Source of the DNA: Seriola aureovittata
Lineage: Eukaryota > Chordata > Actinopteri > Carangiformes > Carangidae
DNA: 64,000 nucleotides
Assembly (NCBI RefSeq): GCF_021018895.1
Contig: NC_079373.1
Location: 6,399,501 to 6,463,500 of the forward strand
Reading direction: 5' to 3'
Positions 24,401-33,621 of this stretch are shown here, piece after piece. The notes below the pieces were generated by a model, which had not been told where the DNA came from, searched no databases, and worked only from the letters and a program-made list of their open reading frames with translations. Every line of letters begins with the position of its first letter. The first letter of the stretch is position 1. A program made the translations under genes and the position numbers.

Positions 24401-25051
24401 TTGATGTCTTTAGTGTATGATTAGTCAACTAAACGATTGAACATTGCTAACCCTGCTAGTTGGCATCAGAAAATACTACATACCTCATATTTTATTCATG
24501 TACAAGGCCAGTTAATTGTCGCGTCTAAGATGTTACTCAGCCGCCCGCCACTAGCAGCCCCCCTCTCCCTGCGCTAACTCCTGGATTTTGTAAACAAGCA
24601 AGGTGGAAAGTGGGACAGAAGAGGTTTGGAAGTATTCAAATAAAGTTGTATGTTGGTTGTGTCAGAGCGAACTGGCATATAACAACTCCTGCGGAGAAAT
24701 GCATAACCACATTCAGCACAGACATGTGGATGTTAACCTGCAAGAAAAGAAGGCTTCTTACATCAGCCACACACAAACCAATATGACATTGATTAGCTGC
24801 AGAGGCTGGGTTCCTAATTAAATTGTGCTCAATGTTCTCTGATTGTTCTCTTACTTTTAGACTGGTTGAGTCTAAATGACCATTTAATCGCCAAGGAAAT
24901 TAGTCTTAAGCACAATTTAGGGTTTCACCTCAGGGTCCGTTTACTAGCTGTTCTAGAGCTTGTCTAATTGTTTCAGCAAGGCTAGATGTTCTTTCGGTTC
25001 AGCTGTGAATGAATTATCAGATCATCTCTTTCTGTCTTTTGCCCCAGATAA
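18383..25051 (+). CDS. hmg20a: HMG20A (iBRAF) HMG-box chromatin protein, complete coding region in 8 exons
   Basis: Nuclear HMG-box protein of the HMG20A/HMG20B family, linked from family knowledge to the LSD1-CoREST complex and to neuronal gene control. Joined exons are 18383-18451, 18587-18796, 20230-20362, 21119-21156, 22000-22075, 22418-22633, 24251-24383 and 25048-25051. They keep one frame across seven GT-AG introns and give 292 residues. Residues 34-38 (RKRKK) form a basic NLS-like patch. The HMG box runs from about 44 to 115 ([13 protein letters not shown], then WSKLPPEEK). [11 protein letters not shown] lies at about 160-170, a coiled coil at 176-245, and a conserved tail holds GSGETP and [12 protein letters not shown]. 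The sequence resembles HMG20A more than HMG20B ([33 protein letters not shown]). The chosen ATG has A at -3 and G at +4. The human protein, about 347 aa, has a longer N terminus. An upstream coding exon cannot be excluded, because the frame stays open back to the acceptor. Confidence 0.96.
18452..18586 (+). other. hmg20a: hmg20a intron 1 of the coding region (135 bp)
   Basis: Short GT-AG intron with a G-rich central tract (18521-18540) and a T-rich 3' end. Intronic G-runs near a short intron often help its recognition; that role is inferred here. Confidence 0.8.
18587..18796 (+). CDS. hmg20a: hmg20a exon: basic patch and first half of the HMG box
   Basis: The acceptor TTATCTTTGCAG ends at 18586 and the donor CAG|GTCAGT follows 18796. 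The exon is 210 bases and encodes residues 24-93 in phase 0 at both ends. It carries [19 protein letters not shown] and the box core [28 protein letters not shown]. These are the hallmark HMG-box aromatic and basic residues (Y53, F56, W85). The preceding intron is only 135 bp, so this ORF is open through it on the genomic strand. Confidence 0.97.
18797..20229 (+). other. hmg20a: hmg20a coding intron 2 (1433 bp)
   Basis: AT-rich intron with no open frame of note and no recognised repeat. The 3' end has a good pyrimidine run before CCCCTGCAG. Confidence 0.85.
20230..20362 (+). CDS. hmg20a: hmg20a exon: end of the HMG box and basic linker
   Basis: The acceptor CTTGCCCCTGCAG ends at 20229 and the donor GAG|GTGAGA follows 20362. 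The exon encodes residues 94-137 plus one base of codon 138. [20 protein letters not shown] is helix III of the HMG box. It is followed by a lysine/arginine-rich linker ([14 protein letters not shown]). The exon ends in phase 1. Confidence 0.97.
20363..21118 (+). other. hmg20a: hmg20a coding intron 3 (756 bp)
   Basis: GT-AG intron. It holds a T homopolymer (about 20997-21013) and otherwise unremarkable sequence. Confidence 0.85.
21119..21156 (+). CDS. hmg20a: hmg20a 38-base micro-exon
   Basis: A 38-base exon between acceptor CCTTTCCAG (ends 21118) and donor GAG|GTCAGT. It completes codon 138 and encodes [13 protein letters not shown] (138-150), matching the divergent linker after the box in human HMG20A (DAARQATHDHE region). 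It enters in phase 1 and leaves in phase 0. The frame continues cleanly into the next exon, which supports it despite its size. Confidence 0.9.
21157..21999 (+). other. hmg20a: hmg20a coding intron 4 (843 bp)
   Basis: GT-AG intron, AT-rich, with a short ACCC repeat near 21883-21895. Nothing coding seen. Confidence 0.8.
22000..22075 (+). CDS. hmg20a: hmg20a exon: [11 protein letters not shown] motif
   Basis: The acceptor GTATTAACAG ends at 21999 and the donor AAAG|GTAAAG follows 22075. It encodes [20 protein letters not shown] through LNHSK (151-175) plus one base. The FD(I/V)PIFTEEFL block is shared by HMG20A and HMG20B. The acceptor has a weaker pyrimidine run than the others. Confidence 0.95.
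22418..22633 (+). CDS. hmg20a: hmg20a exon: coiled-coil domain
   Basis: The acceptor GCTCCTCAACAG ends at 22417 and the donor CCAG|GTGACA follows 22633. It is 216 bases and encodes residues 176-247. A heptad-like pattern of L/M/A residues among charged ones ([20 protein letters not shown], then [13 protein letters not shown]) indicates a coiled coil. In the family this region mediates dimerisation and binding within the BHC/CoREST complex. It ends with [10 protein letters not shown], conserved in human as TSSFASMPLP. Confidence 0.97.
22634..24250 (+). other. hmg20a: hmg20a coding intron 6 (1617 bp)
   Basis: The longest intron in the coding part. It is AT-rich and no coding or clear repeat content was recognised. 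It ends in a strong pyrimidine tract before CTCGCAG. Confidence 0.85.
24251..24383 (+). CDS. hmg20a: hmg20a exon: conserved C-terminal tail
   Basis: The acceptor TTTTTTGTCTCGCAG ends at 24250 and the donor CAG|GTAAGA follows 24383. It encodes residues 248-291 ([20 protein letters not shown] onward, to VNRLD) and two bases of the last Arg codon. The tail is conserved between HMG20A and HMG20B. Confidence 0.97.
24410..24930 (+). mobile_element. hAT-type transposon relic with BED zinc-finger exon, inside hmg20a intron 7
   Basis: Within 24624-24728 an open frame reads [20 protein letters not shown] followed by MHNHIQHRH. This is a BED zinc finger with C-x2-C (24651-24662) and H-x4-H ending at 24725, preceded by the usual VWKYF-like aromatic lead. 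BED fingers sit at the N terminus of hAT transposases and ZBED proteins. The flanks carry degenerate hAT-end sequence (GATTAGTCAACTAAACGATT near 24420; ATTTAATCGCC and AATTAGTC near 24885-24905). Nothing of the catalytic RNase-H-like or hATC dimerisation region is present, so it is a non-autonomous or decayed copy. It has the same orientation as hmg20a and shows no splice use. Confidence 0.7.
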
Positions 25052-25615
25052 CTGGACCAAGTCCACCTGATGTGATGGATTGAGATTCACAGCGACATTA
25101 AGCAGATGCTGTTCCCAGGTTGATGCTTTGCCCTTTGACGGTGAATCTTCCTGTCAGTCTGTCATTACAGTTGATTTTAAAGCATCTTTTGTAACTCCGC
25201 TAAGGTGATGTAGGTGAAGATGATGTAGCGTTTCATATTTATTTATTGTTATGTTTTTTCTATTTTTTACACATTCTTTTCTTTCACACTTTATTAATGT
25301 AGCTGTAGTTTGTTTTATGAAGTAATCAGATGACAGGGCATGAAACACTTTTCTTTCACTCCTTGCTCCTGTTCTGTCTTCACCATCAATTTATAGCAAA
25401 TGCTTCCACAACAATATCTAAACCACTATCGAACATTTTGTATCTGATCAAAGAAAAATGTGTCAGTGGGTTTGTATTTACTGTATCCAAGACATATTGT
25501 TTTGCAGACTTTCTGTCTTCATGCTTTGATGAAGAAAAACATGTGCCATTTATGTTGTTTCCTCTGTGAAAATGTGTTTTTGTGTTTTCAATAAATGTAT
25601 TTACATCATATTTGC
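25048..25615 (+). CDS. hmg20a: hmg20a terminal exon: last base of Arg292, stop codon and 3' UTR
   Basis: The acceptor CTTTTGCCCCAG ends at 25047. The exon supplies one coding base (A) that completes AGA (Arg292), then TAA at 25049-25051. The remaining roughly 560 bases are AT-rich 3' UTR. AATAAA lies at 25590-25595 and a GT-rich stretch follows 25615, so cleavage is probably near 25610-25620. The exact cleavage site is inferred. Confidence 0.85.
25590..25595 (+). terminator. hmg20a: Polyadenylation signal AATAAA of hmg20a
   Basis: A canonical AATAAA, about 540 bases after the hmg20a stop. A CA-containing cleavage zone and a G/T-rich element (GGCGGTTTGTTTGG) follow at 25616-25630. No better-placed signal occurs earlier in the 3' UTR. 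Confidence 0.75.
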
Positions 25616-26849
25616 AGGCGGTTTGTTTGGATAGGTTCACAACATACTGGTGTATATAACTACTGACACAAACCGTATTAGTAGTGAGATACCAGCTACC
25701 AGTGCCCTAGATTTCTTGTTTCATCTTATAAAGATTCTCTGAAAGTGTGAAGTACTGAAATAATCTCTCTTTGATGGCATGTTAAAAATTTGAAATAGAA
25801 ATGTTACAGTTGCTAGAGTAATGATTTGCCAAACTTAATGCCGGATTTCCAGTTTCTGATTTGTTACACCAAAACTGTTAGTTTTGAAGTCAGTCTACTA
25901 TATCAAATAGAAATATGTGGCTAATCTGCTGTATAACATCACTGTTTGGAACTGTGCTTGGTCAGTGCCTAAGCTTGTTTACTTACAGTAGATGTGGAGT
26001 TAAGGTTTGGAGTGGTTAAGTTAATTGAGCAGCTTTGCTGTAATTTACTGGATCTGGAGAGAGACACAAATTACTTTGCACTCAGTGGCTCATTCACAGA
26101 CACTGAGCTGCACAGCGGCTTTGTGAAACAATAATCTACTGTATCGTGTTTGAGAATTTCCCCACACGGAGCCATATTAGTCCAGAGAACAGCTGAATGA
26201 GCTACAAAATGACTGTGGAAGAATCTATGAATCCTTGTTAGTAAATTAGATTGTCAAATGTACCATTGTTTGATCGTGAGCTGGCCAGTTAGCCTGGATA
26301 TGAACTATCAAGTTGCAAACATAGCACTGTATTTGTGTTTAACCTGACGCTATGAGCCCTTCCTGTTTCCATTCACTGATGCCCATTTCCTCTTTGCCAG
26401 CTGATACTTCCTGCCCACAATGGCCACATGTGTCACAGTGTTATATCCAACAATGTCCCTAGCAGATGTTTTGCTCCCACAGGAGACTGTGTAAGTCTCT
26501 ACAGTAAACTAATAATACACACTCTGTGACTGCTCTTATACTGATTGTGTTGTTTGGACATTGAGGGGATCCATGTTTCAGCTTCAGTCCAGCTTCTCAG
26601 AGCCAGTCTTCCCTGTGCCATGTGATACAGTGTGGAGAGGACTTTGGTCATTTACTGTTTGCAATTATAAACATTTAAAAAAATTTTACAACCTGGAAGC
26701 TGATCAAATGTCAGCTTGTTTTACTAGTAGTATGAGTTTATTGTAAAAGGAAACCAAGAGACAGATTTGCAGTTTCAATAAAAAGTTTGTTGACCCTATG
26801 TACTGTAACAAGACCAGACTACAGCTACACCAGCGGCTCTTTGAAGCTG
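25616..26849. other. Intergenic, downstream of hmg20a, no gene seen
   Basis: AT-rich sequence with no recognised gene, repeat or motif. Confidence 0.6.
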
Positions 26850-27495
26850 TACGTGTGCACAGTGATGCTTGTAGCTAAATGATAATGTCAGCATGCTCAA
26901 ATGGTATAAAGTTTACCTTGTTCACCATCTTTGTTTAGTGTGTTATCATGTTAACATTTGCAAATTAGCACAATACAGAAAGTGCAGCTGAGGAGGATGT
27001 AATGTCTTTAGATAAATTTAGAGGTCAACAATGTTTGCAACAAAAACATTTTTGTGGAAATCCATCGAACAGTTCTTGAGATATTTGACTCAAAACCACA
27101 AATGTTAATGTCATGGTGGCGTTGGGGAGAAGTCAGCAGGAAGCTTCATCTGGGAGCCATGAATGTCTGTAGTGCCAACCTAGTTGATGTATTGATATTT
27201 AAATGGGAATGTGAAAAGTGACATTAGATTTCATCCTATGGACACCATGAATATCTGTACAAAAAATTCATGCAATAACTGTGAGACATTTCACCAAAAA
27301 ACAAAGTCAACCTCATGGTGGAGTAAGAAGACAAGTCAGCGAATCACCAAATTATTTATAATTTATCCTCTCAGAACCATGAATGTACAGTATTTAATTC
27401 CTTTTCATCCCATAGTTAAGATATTTCAATCTAGACCAACATGGCTGACCAACTAACATTTCCATCCCTAGAGCCATGCTGCTAGCATAGCTAAA
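26850..27495. repeat. Teleost dispersed repeat with internal tandem units
   Basis: Three imperfect units recur. Each joins a word like CCATGAATGTCTGTA or CCATGAATATCTGTAC, then a TTGAGATATTTGACTC-like or GAGACATTTCACC-like word, then CTCATGGTGG or GTCATGGTGGCG, then AAGTCAGC. The right end reads TCCCTAGAGCCATGCTGCTA. I recognise this from memory as an abundant fish repeat. It lies in the gap downstream of hmg20a. Confidence 0.65.
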
Positions 27496-30400
27496 TATGG
27501 AGGATATAAAGATATCACAGCTCTTTTAAGTGTTAGATGTACGATGCGACTTAAACTACATCCAGTGGAGCTATGTGACTAGTGAGACACTCTCTGTCTT
27601 ATTAGAGTTGTTTACCTTTTAACTTCTGGGATCATCTTTCACATGTGTACTGCACAAGTGCACAGAAGGCCCCAAAGCTCATTTGTATAATGAGCTTAGC
27701 TACAGCCCTTTTCTGCTTTGATGTCGGCCCAAAACTATAAAAAAAAACAACAGGGAAAAGGGGGTGGGGGGTGGGGGGGATAAATTGTAAAGAGTAATGG
27801 CTCGTACCTTGTTATTACATTTTAACCTCGAGTTTAAGTCCAGGTGTTGACCCATTTCACGCCCCCTCAAAGCGCCCAATCTGTCTTCTTTCTTGTTTAA
27901 AGACATGACAGAATTGTTGGAGCGGAGGTGCAGCCTGGCTGTTCTCCAGTCCCTCATCGTGTCACTCCTCTTGCCCTCTTCTTGCCAGATCATCATCACA
28001 CCCAGTCTTTGTCCTCACAAAGAAACACCCACTGAAATACAAACACCCTCTTCCTCCACAGTGAGGCCATGTCTGCATCCTTGGCTGGTTTCCTGCCCGT
28101 GGAGTGGTGGGCTGACATAGGAGAGAGGAGCCAGCTCCAGCAGAGAGCCACAGATCCTGGACCAGAGGAGGGAGGGAGTGGCTCAGAGAGAGGATGAGTC
28201 AGGCATGTGCTGAATTGGCACTCAACACTCTTAATGATTCTGTTAGCACAAGAACAAGGACTATTATGGTCAAAATGAGCCACTTTTTATTAGTGTATTC
28301 AGGCGTGTGGGCCAATAAACATTTATTTTTATCATCTACAGTGAGATGCTACAGTAATTGATTTTTAAAATGTTTTCTGATGGCACAACCCCCTACCCCT
28401 TATTTAATCAATAAAGTATTCAGTTCAGTGAGTCACTGCTGAGAGACACTGACCTTGGTGACCACTGTGACTGAATAGCTTTTTTTGGGTAATACTTAGT
28501 CATACTTTCACTTGCTCATGTTTAATTTCCTTTTTTATTTTTTTACCTTCATTCAATTATCCAGTTTATGCCCTATTTCAAATAGTTTCTCGTCAAAGAT
28601 GAGACACAGGTTGAGTCGCACAGTCCTTATGATTCTCTTGTTGATTTCCCAAACAGGACATTAAAGATCAGATATTGCAGTCAGCTGCAGAACAGCTTCT
28701 CTGCAGCTGGCGTCTTGGTTGTCCTCTGTGACTTGCTCAAAGATAATGAAGCAGGACAACAGCTTGATGTAACCCATCTCCCTACTCCTGCTCCAATGGC
28801 GGTTTCTCAACATGTCTGGAGGAAATTAGTTCTCATAAAACTAAAGGGATCTGACAGGAAACAGATAGAACCTCCAATTTGAAAATAAATGATTTTGACT
28901 TCAGTTGAAACACAATCAGAGCAACACATGTTGGTACAGTAACATTCAAAATATGGGATAAAAATGTGGGAATCTAAATGGTGTTTGAGATACAGAGTGA
29001 TGAGGGACGTGATATTGTAAAGTCTGCCAGCTTCTCTTACTTCCATAAGAGGGAAGAGTAACATTTCATTATACGTTTTATAAAGAATTATTTTTTCTTC
29101 TGTTCCATCATCTGGGAAAATGTCCCCATTTTCAACTCTGCTGCTGATGTGAGTCATTTTAAACTTCACTGTGTCTCTTCCAGCCGACCCTGACTCATAC
29201 CACCCTGTCTCTTTCCCTCTCACTCTCTCAGATCTTTGGGACTGAGCTCCAACTGTGATGCATGTGAGTATTTTGTAATGAAATGCGCTCTATGATAATT
29301 AAAAAAAAAGGCTGACATAAAATCTTCTTCATTTTTTTTCTTCATTGCAGATATAGAGCAAAACACTGTGTCATATTACATGCACTCTAAGAAATTAAAT
29401 TATTTCCTTATGCATATTAACTTTGTTCTTTTGGAAATTATCTTACATACTGACAGTAATGCTTCTGACAGAAATTGTGGACTTAAAAATGTGTCTGAAT
29501 GATGCTTTGTCATGTCAGTGTCTATTTGTTCAGAATTGTGCATTGCTATTTCTCAGATAAGTGTTTTACCAGTTCTTTTGATTACACTTGACTTTATTAA
29601 CTGTAACTGTAACTTTCAAAATGGAGCAATTGAAGTCATTGTCTCCTCTGCCCTCATCTCCTGTTAACTCCTAGTGATAAGCATGGTACTGCCCTGCAGG
29701 TGAGGGATGTAGGCGGATCATACGAAACCCTGAGTGACATTTCAAAAGTGTACAACAATACCCCTCTAAGTCTTATTTATTCAGCTGGAGAAGCGGAGAG
29801 TTTCTCTTAAATAGGCAAAAGAGGAAAATGCGAGTCATCCTTCCTCTTCCTTGATCCATCATCCGCTCCATCTCCCCCCAGCCCTGGAAAATCCTTGGCC
29901 TCAGTGCCTGGGACTGGGGCAGGGAGGAGGAGGAAACAATGCATGGAATGTGTAAAAAAACTTGAGTCATTCCCACATGTCAACCTCTGGCTCAGCTCCT
30001 CCTCCTCCTCCCAAAACGCATGTTGCCTTCAGGTTCTCCTCATAAACTCTTATATCTAAGTTCTAGAGGTGTAAATGTCACGTGTCCAAACTAACCAGTG
30101 TTGCTGCAGCATGGAGCTCATAGTTTATTGCTCGATTAACTAGACTTTCATTCCAAGGACAGACTTGTTACAGGATTCACAAATGTGTCACTTTGCTGTT
30201 ATATCAATTCTAAAATAATGAACTATAACTCAGTGCATAATTTCAGCTGCAATTATCAGCTGTTGATTCATCCCATCCAGTGACATTTACCACTTAGCTG
30301 TGTTTTTCATGCACATTTGGCTTTTAATTGTGATTAGAATATCTCCAACAGCACCTGAAGGCAGCAGGAAAGGAGGGGATTTCCTCTCTGGTGGTTATTA

Positions 30401-31490
30401 TCCCTTATGAGAGACATGATGTCAGTAAAAGACATACTGCTGCTTTCAACGCTTTTCAATAACTGTAACATACACACGCTGACTGTAGCTTTGTGCTGAA
30501 CATCTGTTTGCCTCCTCCTGATGCCAGCTGTCTTTTCCATACAAACAGAGTTTTGAATAATTAGGAGTGCTTGAAATCAATTTGTGCTTTGAAGTGCGGC
30601 CTCCATAATTCATCATCAGTGAATGTGACTTTTCTTTACAGGCATTTAACAGAAAGAACAATGTGATCATCAACACATTACAACACAAAGTACTGTATCC
30701 TACAATAGAATTGTAAGCTGATACATACAGTAGTAGGCTCGCTACAATGCCATTAAATTGATGAGACCATTGATAGTGAGCAGTGAGCAGAGGTTAACAG
30801 TTATTCAGATCCTTTACTTGGGTAATACCACTATGTGAAAATATTCCATATTCCAGTAGTGTTATGTTATGTTATGTTATGTTATGTTAATATTTCAGGT
30901 TATTTTTAATGAAGCATTAATGTATAAGAAACAATTTGAAGACTGCAGCTGCCTACAGCTGCTGGATAGTTTCGAAATGATCTGAAAAATAACTATAACT
31001 GTCAAATAAATGCTGCCAAGTAGAAGTAAATTATTTTATCCTGATATGTTGAAGAAGAGAAGTATAACTTAATGTTAGTTTCTACTATTGGTCATTGACA
31101 TATGACACTAGATTGGGGAAAACGCAGGTGTAATTAATAGTATCGCTTTTGTTTTTTCCAAATTAAAAAAATAAAAAATAAAATAAAATAAAATTCTCCA
31201 TCTGCTGAGGGAGAGCGTGATATCCTGTTGAAAGCCCCGGAAAAGTTACTATTATACAAGAAAATAATGAAATACAATTAACTTGTAAAAATTGTTTTAT
31301 AACTTATTATAAACTTACTCATTTATTGCACATTTCATTTTCACTTTCAATCATGCGTCAATTCATCACCTGATTATAATTAAGCAATAAAAATGACAGA
31401 ATTATCTGAACGGTGTAATTCAAAGCTAGTATTTTCCACTTTTTTTTTAATCATAACTGCTGCAGAGGATGAAGTTTATGGTAACGTGAT
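27496..31490. other. Intergenic between hmg20a and the next promoter
   Basis: No convincing gene. It contains a GTTAT pentanucleotide run (30861-30890), an AAAAT-rich run (31163-31194), and a 32-base segment at 29232-29263 bounded by good splice consensus but without other support. The 29830-30010 block is less AT-rich and could be conserved non-coding DNA. Confidence 0.5.
30861..30890. repeat. (GTTAT)n microsatellite
   Basis: Five perfect GTTAT units and a diverged sixth (GTTAA). Confidence 0.9.
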
Positions 31491-32120
31491 AACGTGTCAA
31501 ATGAACAGTTTTTACCTGAAATCCGGAAAGAGACACTTTTAATTTCTTGGGTTTCAGCGGCTGTAAGTGGACGGGTTGGTTGCGCGTTCACGCGGTTGTC
31601 CTGGCCAGCCCCAACGTCCCGGTGCGCTCGCTCCCGCGTCAGGCTGGTGGAAAAAACTGCAGCGGCTGTTGCTGAAGCCACGCAGAGAGGAGCTGTGTGC
31701 GAAAAATCACTGGCACTGGCAAGAGTTGAGCCACACACACTCGGATTTTCCCTTATTCCCGCCGAGGACGACGTTGTCAAAACCGGGATTTATGGCTGCC
31801 AAGAAGTGATAGAAGCGACCGGGCGATATTCGGCGTCTGGAAGGTAAGAAAAACTTAGCTAAGCGTTCCCTTTCCCCCAAAATTGAAAGTGTCTCAGCCA
31901 CAAGTCTCGTCAGTTTCTTTCGGCTGGCAAGTTCCAGTTTGAACAGCAGGGCAATGTCGTGTCTTTACGAAGAAGCTTACGGCTCAGCGTTGTTCCCTTA
32001 GCGCTAAATGTCAGATTTATCCGTGTCCAGAGATGCGAGGGCAGCGGAGAAGTTTGCTAACCGTTGTTACACTTCACCGAACTGAATGATAGCTACTGAC
32101 TGCGTGCTGACTTCGTAACG
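31490..32120 (+). promoter_or_regulatory. CpG-rich promoter block of a second plus-strand gene
   Basis: A sharp rise in CpG (GCGCGTTCACGCGG, GTGCGCTCGCTCCCGCGTC, CCGCCGAGGACGACG) within AT-rich surroundings, ending in a consensus splice donor. This is what a vertebrate housekeeping or regulated promoter with a 5' exon looks like. No TATA box is obvious. The orientation follows from the donor at 31844. Confidence 0.6.
31560..31843 (+). other. Candidate first exon (probably 5' UTR) of an unidentified gene
   Basis: The CpG-rich block ends at GGAAG|GTAAGAAA (donor at 31844), a strong 5' splice site. The only ATG near the end (31791) opens a five-codon uORF (ATG GCT GCC AAG AAG TGA), so the exon is most likely untranslated with a short uORF. 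Another frame is open across it (31494-31843), but its translation resembles nothing I know. The start of transcription is unknown and the left coordinate is approximate. No coding exon of this gene is recognised in the remaining 32 kb. PEAK1, a neighbour of HMG20A in mammals, is one possible identity, but the sequence does not prove it. Confidence 0.5.
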
Positions 32121-32130
32121 TCGCAACATA

Positions 32131-32158
32131 GCTGCTGCTGCTGCTGCTGCTGCTGCTG
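32131..32158. repeat. (CTG)n trinucleotide repeat
   Basis: Nine uninterrupted CTG units, about 290 bp after the candidate first-exon donor and still inside the CpG-richer zone. Confidence 0.95.
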
Positions 32159-33527
32159 TCATAGCTGAGTGAGAGCTGAAACACTGGGAAACTACTCAGA
32201 AATCTGATGCTGCTTGTTGTTTTGGCTTTGCTCTAAAGTTAGTTTAGCGAACATCCTGGCTTGGAAACGAGCCCGTATACCAAAACACAACTTCTCAGTG
32301 TTTACAAAATGGGATAGGCAGCGTTTCACTTACAGCCTCTGACCAAACAGGGGACCAGGGACCACCAGGGGTCTTTTAGAGAAAACCAGTGAGAGATGGT
32401 TTAATTTGAGACATATTTCACCACCCTAAATATTAATATAACACGGTAATAGAGACGAGTGGAGCGAGGATGTCCACTATTGCAAGCAGTGTTAGCCTCC
32501 TACCTGAAGAACAGATACCAAGTTATATGCAACTAGGACACCAAAATTATTTTACAGGAAGCTATATGTCACCAGAAAAATCACTTGATGACAGCTTCAC
32601 TAAATGATTTGCCTGATGGACTGATCTGCCAAATAAGAATTTTCCTCCCCTGCAGATTTTTAATGATTTGATTGGTATTAATGTGAAAATAATTCGTCAT
32701 TTAAAGGTGAGGTCTATCCCTACCTGTAAACAAGTGCAGGAGATCATCCTTTCTTGTCCTCCTTTTTCACCAAAGACCTGTCTTCAGCATGTTTGCTAAT
32801 AGGCTGAACCATGTGAGACCCTTGTACAAAGAACCTGGTTGCCTGCGTTTCCCCCCATCATGTCAAGAAATTTACACTCTATAGTGGGTCATGCATTATG
32901 TAATTGAGCTGCTGTTGTCTACATTGCACTGTGAATAATGTTACATATATCTCAGGCATGTTTTGAATAGCTGTCTCTGTGTCTCTCTCTGCCCCTGTAA
33001 ATCAAATGCGAGACTCTAATTACAGCCTATGGCATTAAATAACGAACACAAATGTAACATAATCAGTACTGTGTTTAATTTTTCCTGGAAAAAATAGTCT
33101 TAATTGCCAATTATTGCCACCTAAAAATGGAGATGGAGCATGGAAGCTCTGACAGGTGATGACAGACATTAAATTTTTAATGCAGACCTGTAAATGACCA
33201 AATTTGAGGTTGTAGTAGGGATGTTAACATGTTTGACAGGTGATGTATTCACCTTTTCAGATTGGTTTAGGGTAAAGGTTCAAAAATAAAACCTATTGCA
33301 TAGTCAAAATATAATCTGAAATGTAGTTCTGGTTCCCATTATTCAGAGGCACTGTAAAGCTCTTTTTTGTTATTCAGGATTTGAAAGATATATTTACAGA
33401 TCAGGCAGATAACATGTCATGACATAAAAATGTCCATTGCACCACTTTCCTGATGGTGCCTTCAAAAACTTATGTTCAACCTGACCAGAACCCAGAGATG
33501 TTCCATTAACTAACATGTGCTTTAACA

Positions 33528-33621
33528 ATGACTAAAGTGATTAATCAATTATGATAATAGTTGTGTATTCATTTGCTGACAATTGACTAATCAATTTGTT
33601 GACTATTTTTTCGAGTTCTAG
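33528..33621. repeat. hAT-MITE end-type relic (ATTAATCAATT / TTGACTAATCAATTTG)
   Basis: Repeated GATTAATC, GACTAATC and TTGTTGACTA words, as in the widespread fish repeat built from GTCGACTAATCGATTAATCG. Diverged, no ends defined. Confidence 0.45.

Noticed and set aside
27905..28120. 72-codon frame starting ATGACAGAATTG that looks faintly like a small secreted protein
   Set aside because: No promoter, no conserved motif, and the hydrophobic stretch is short. Treated as chance.
29232..29263. 32-bp segment between CTCTCTCAG and GTGAGT resembling a micro-exon
   Set aside because: The splice consensus is good, but there is no neighbouring exon, frame or promoter to attach it to. It is upstream of the candidate promoter at 31.5 kb.
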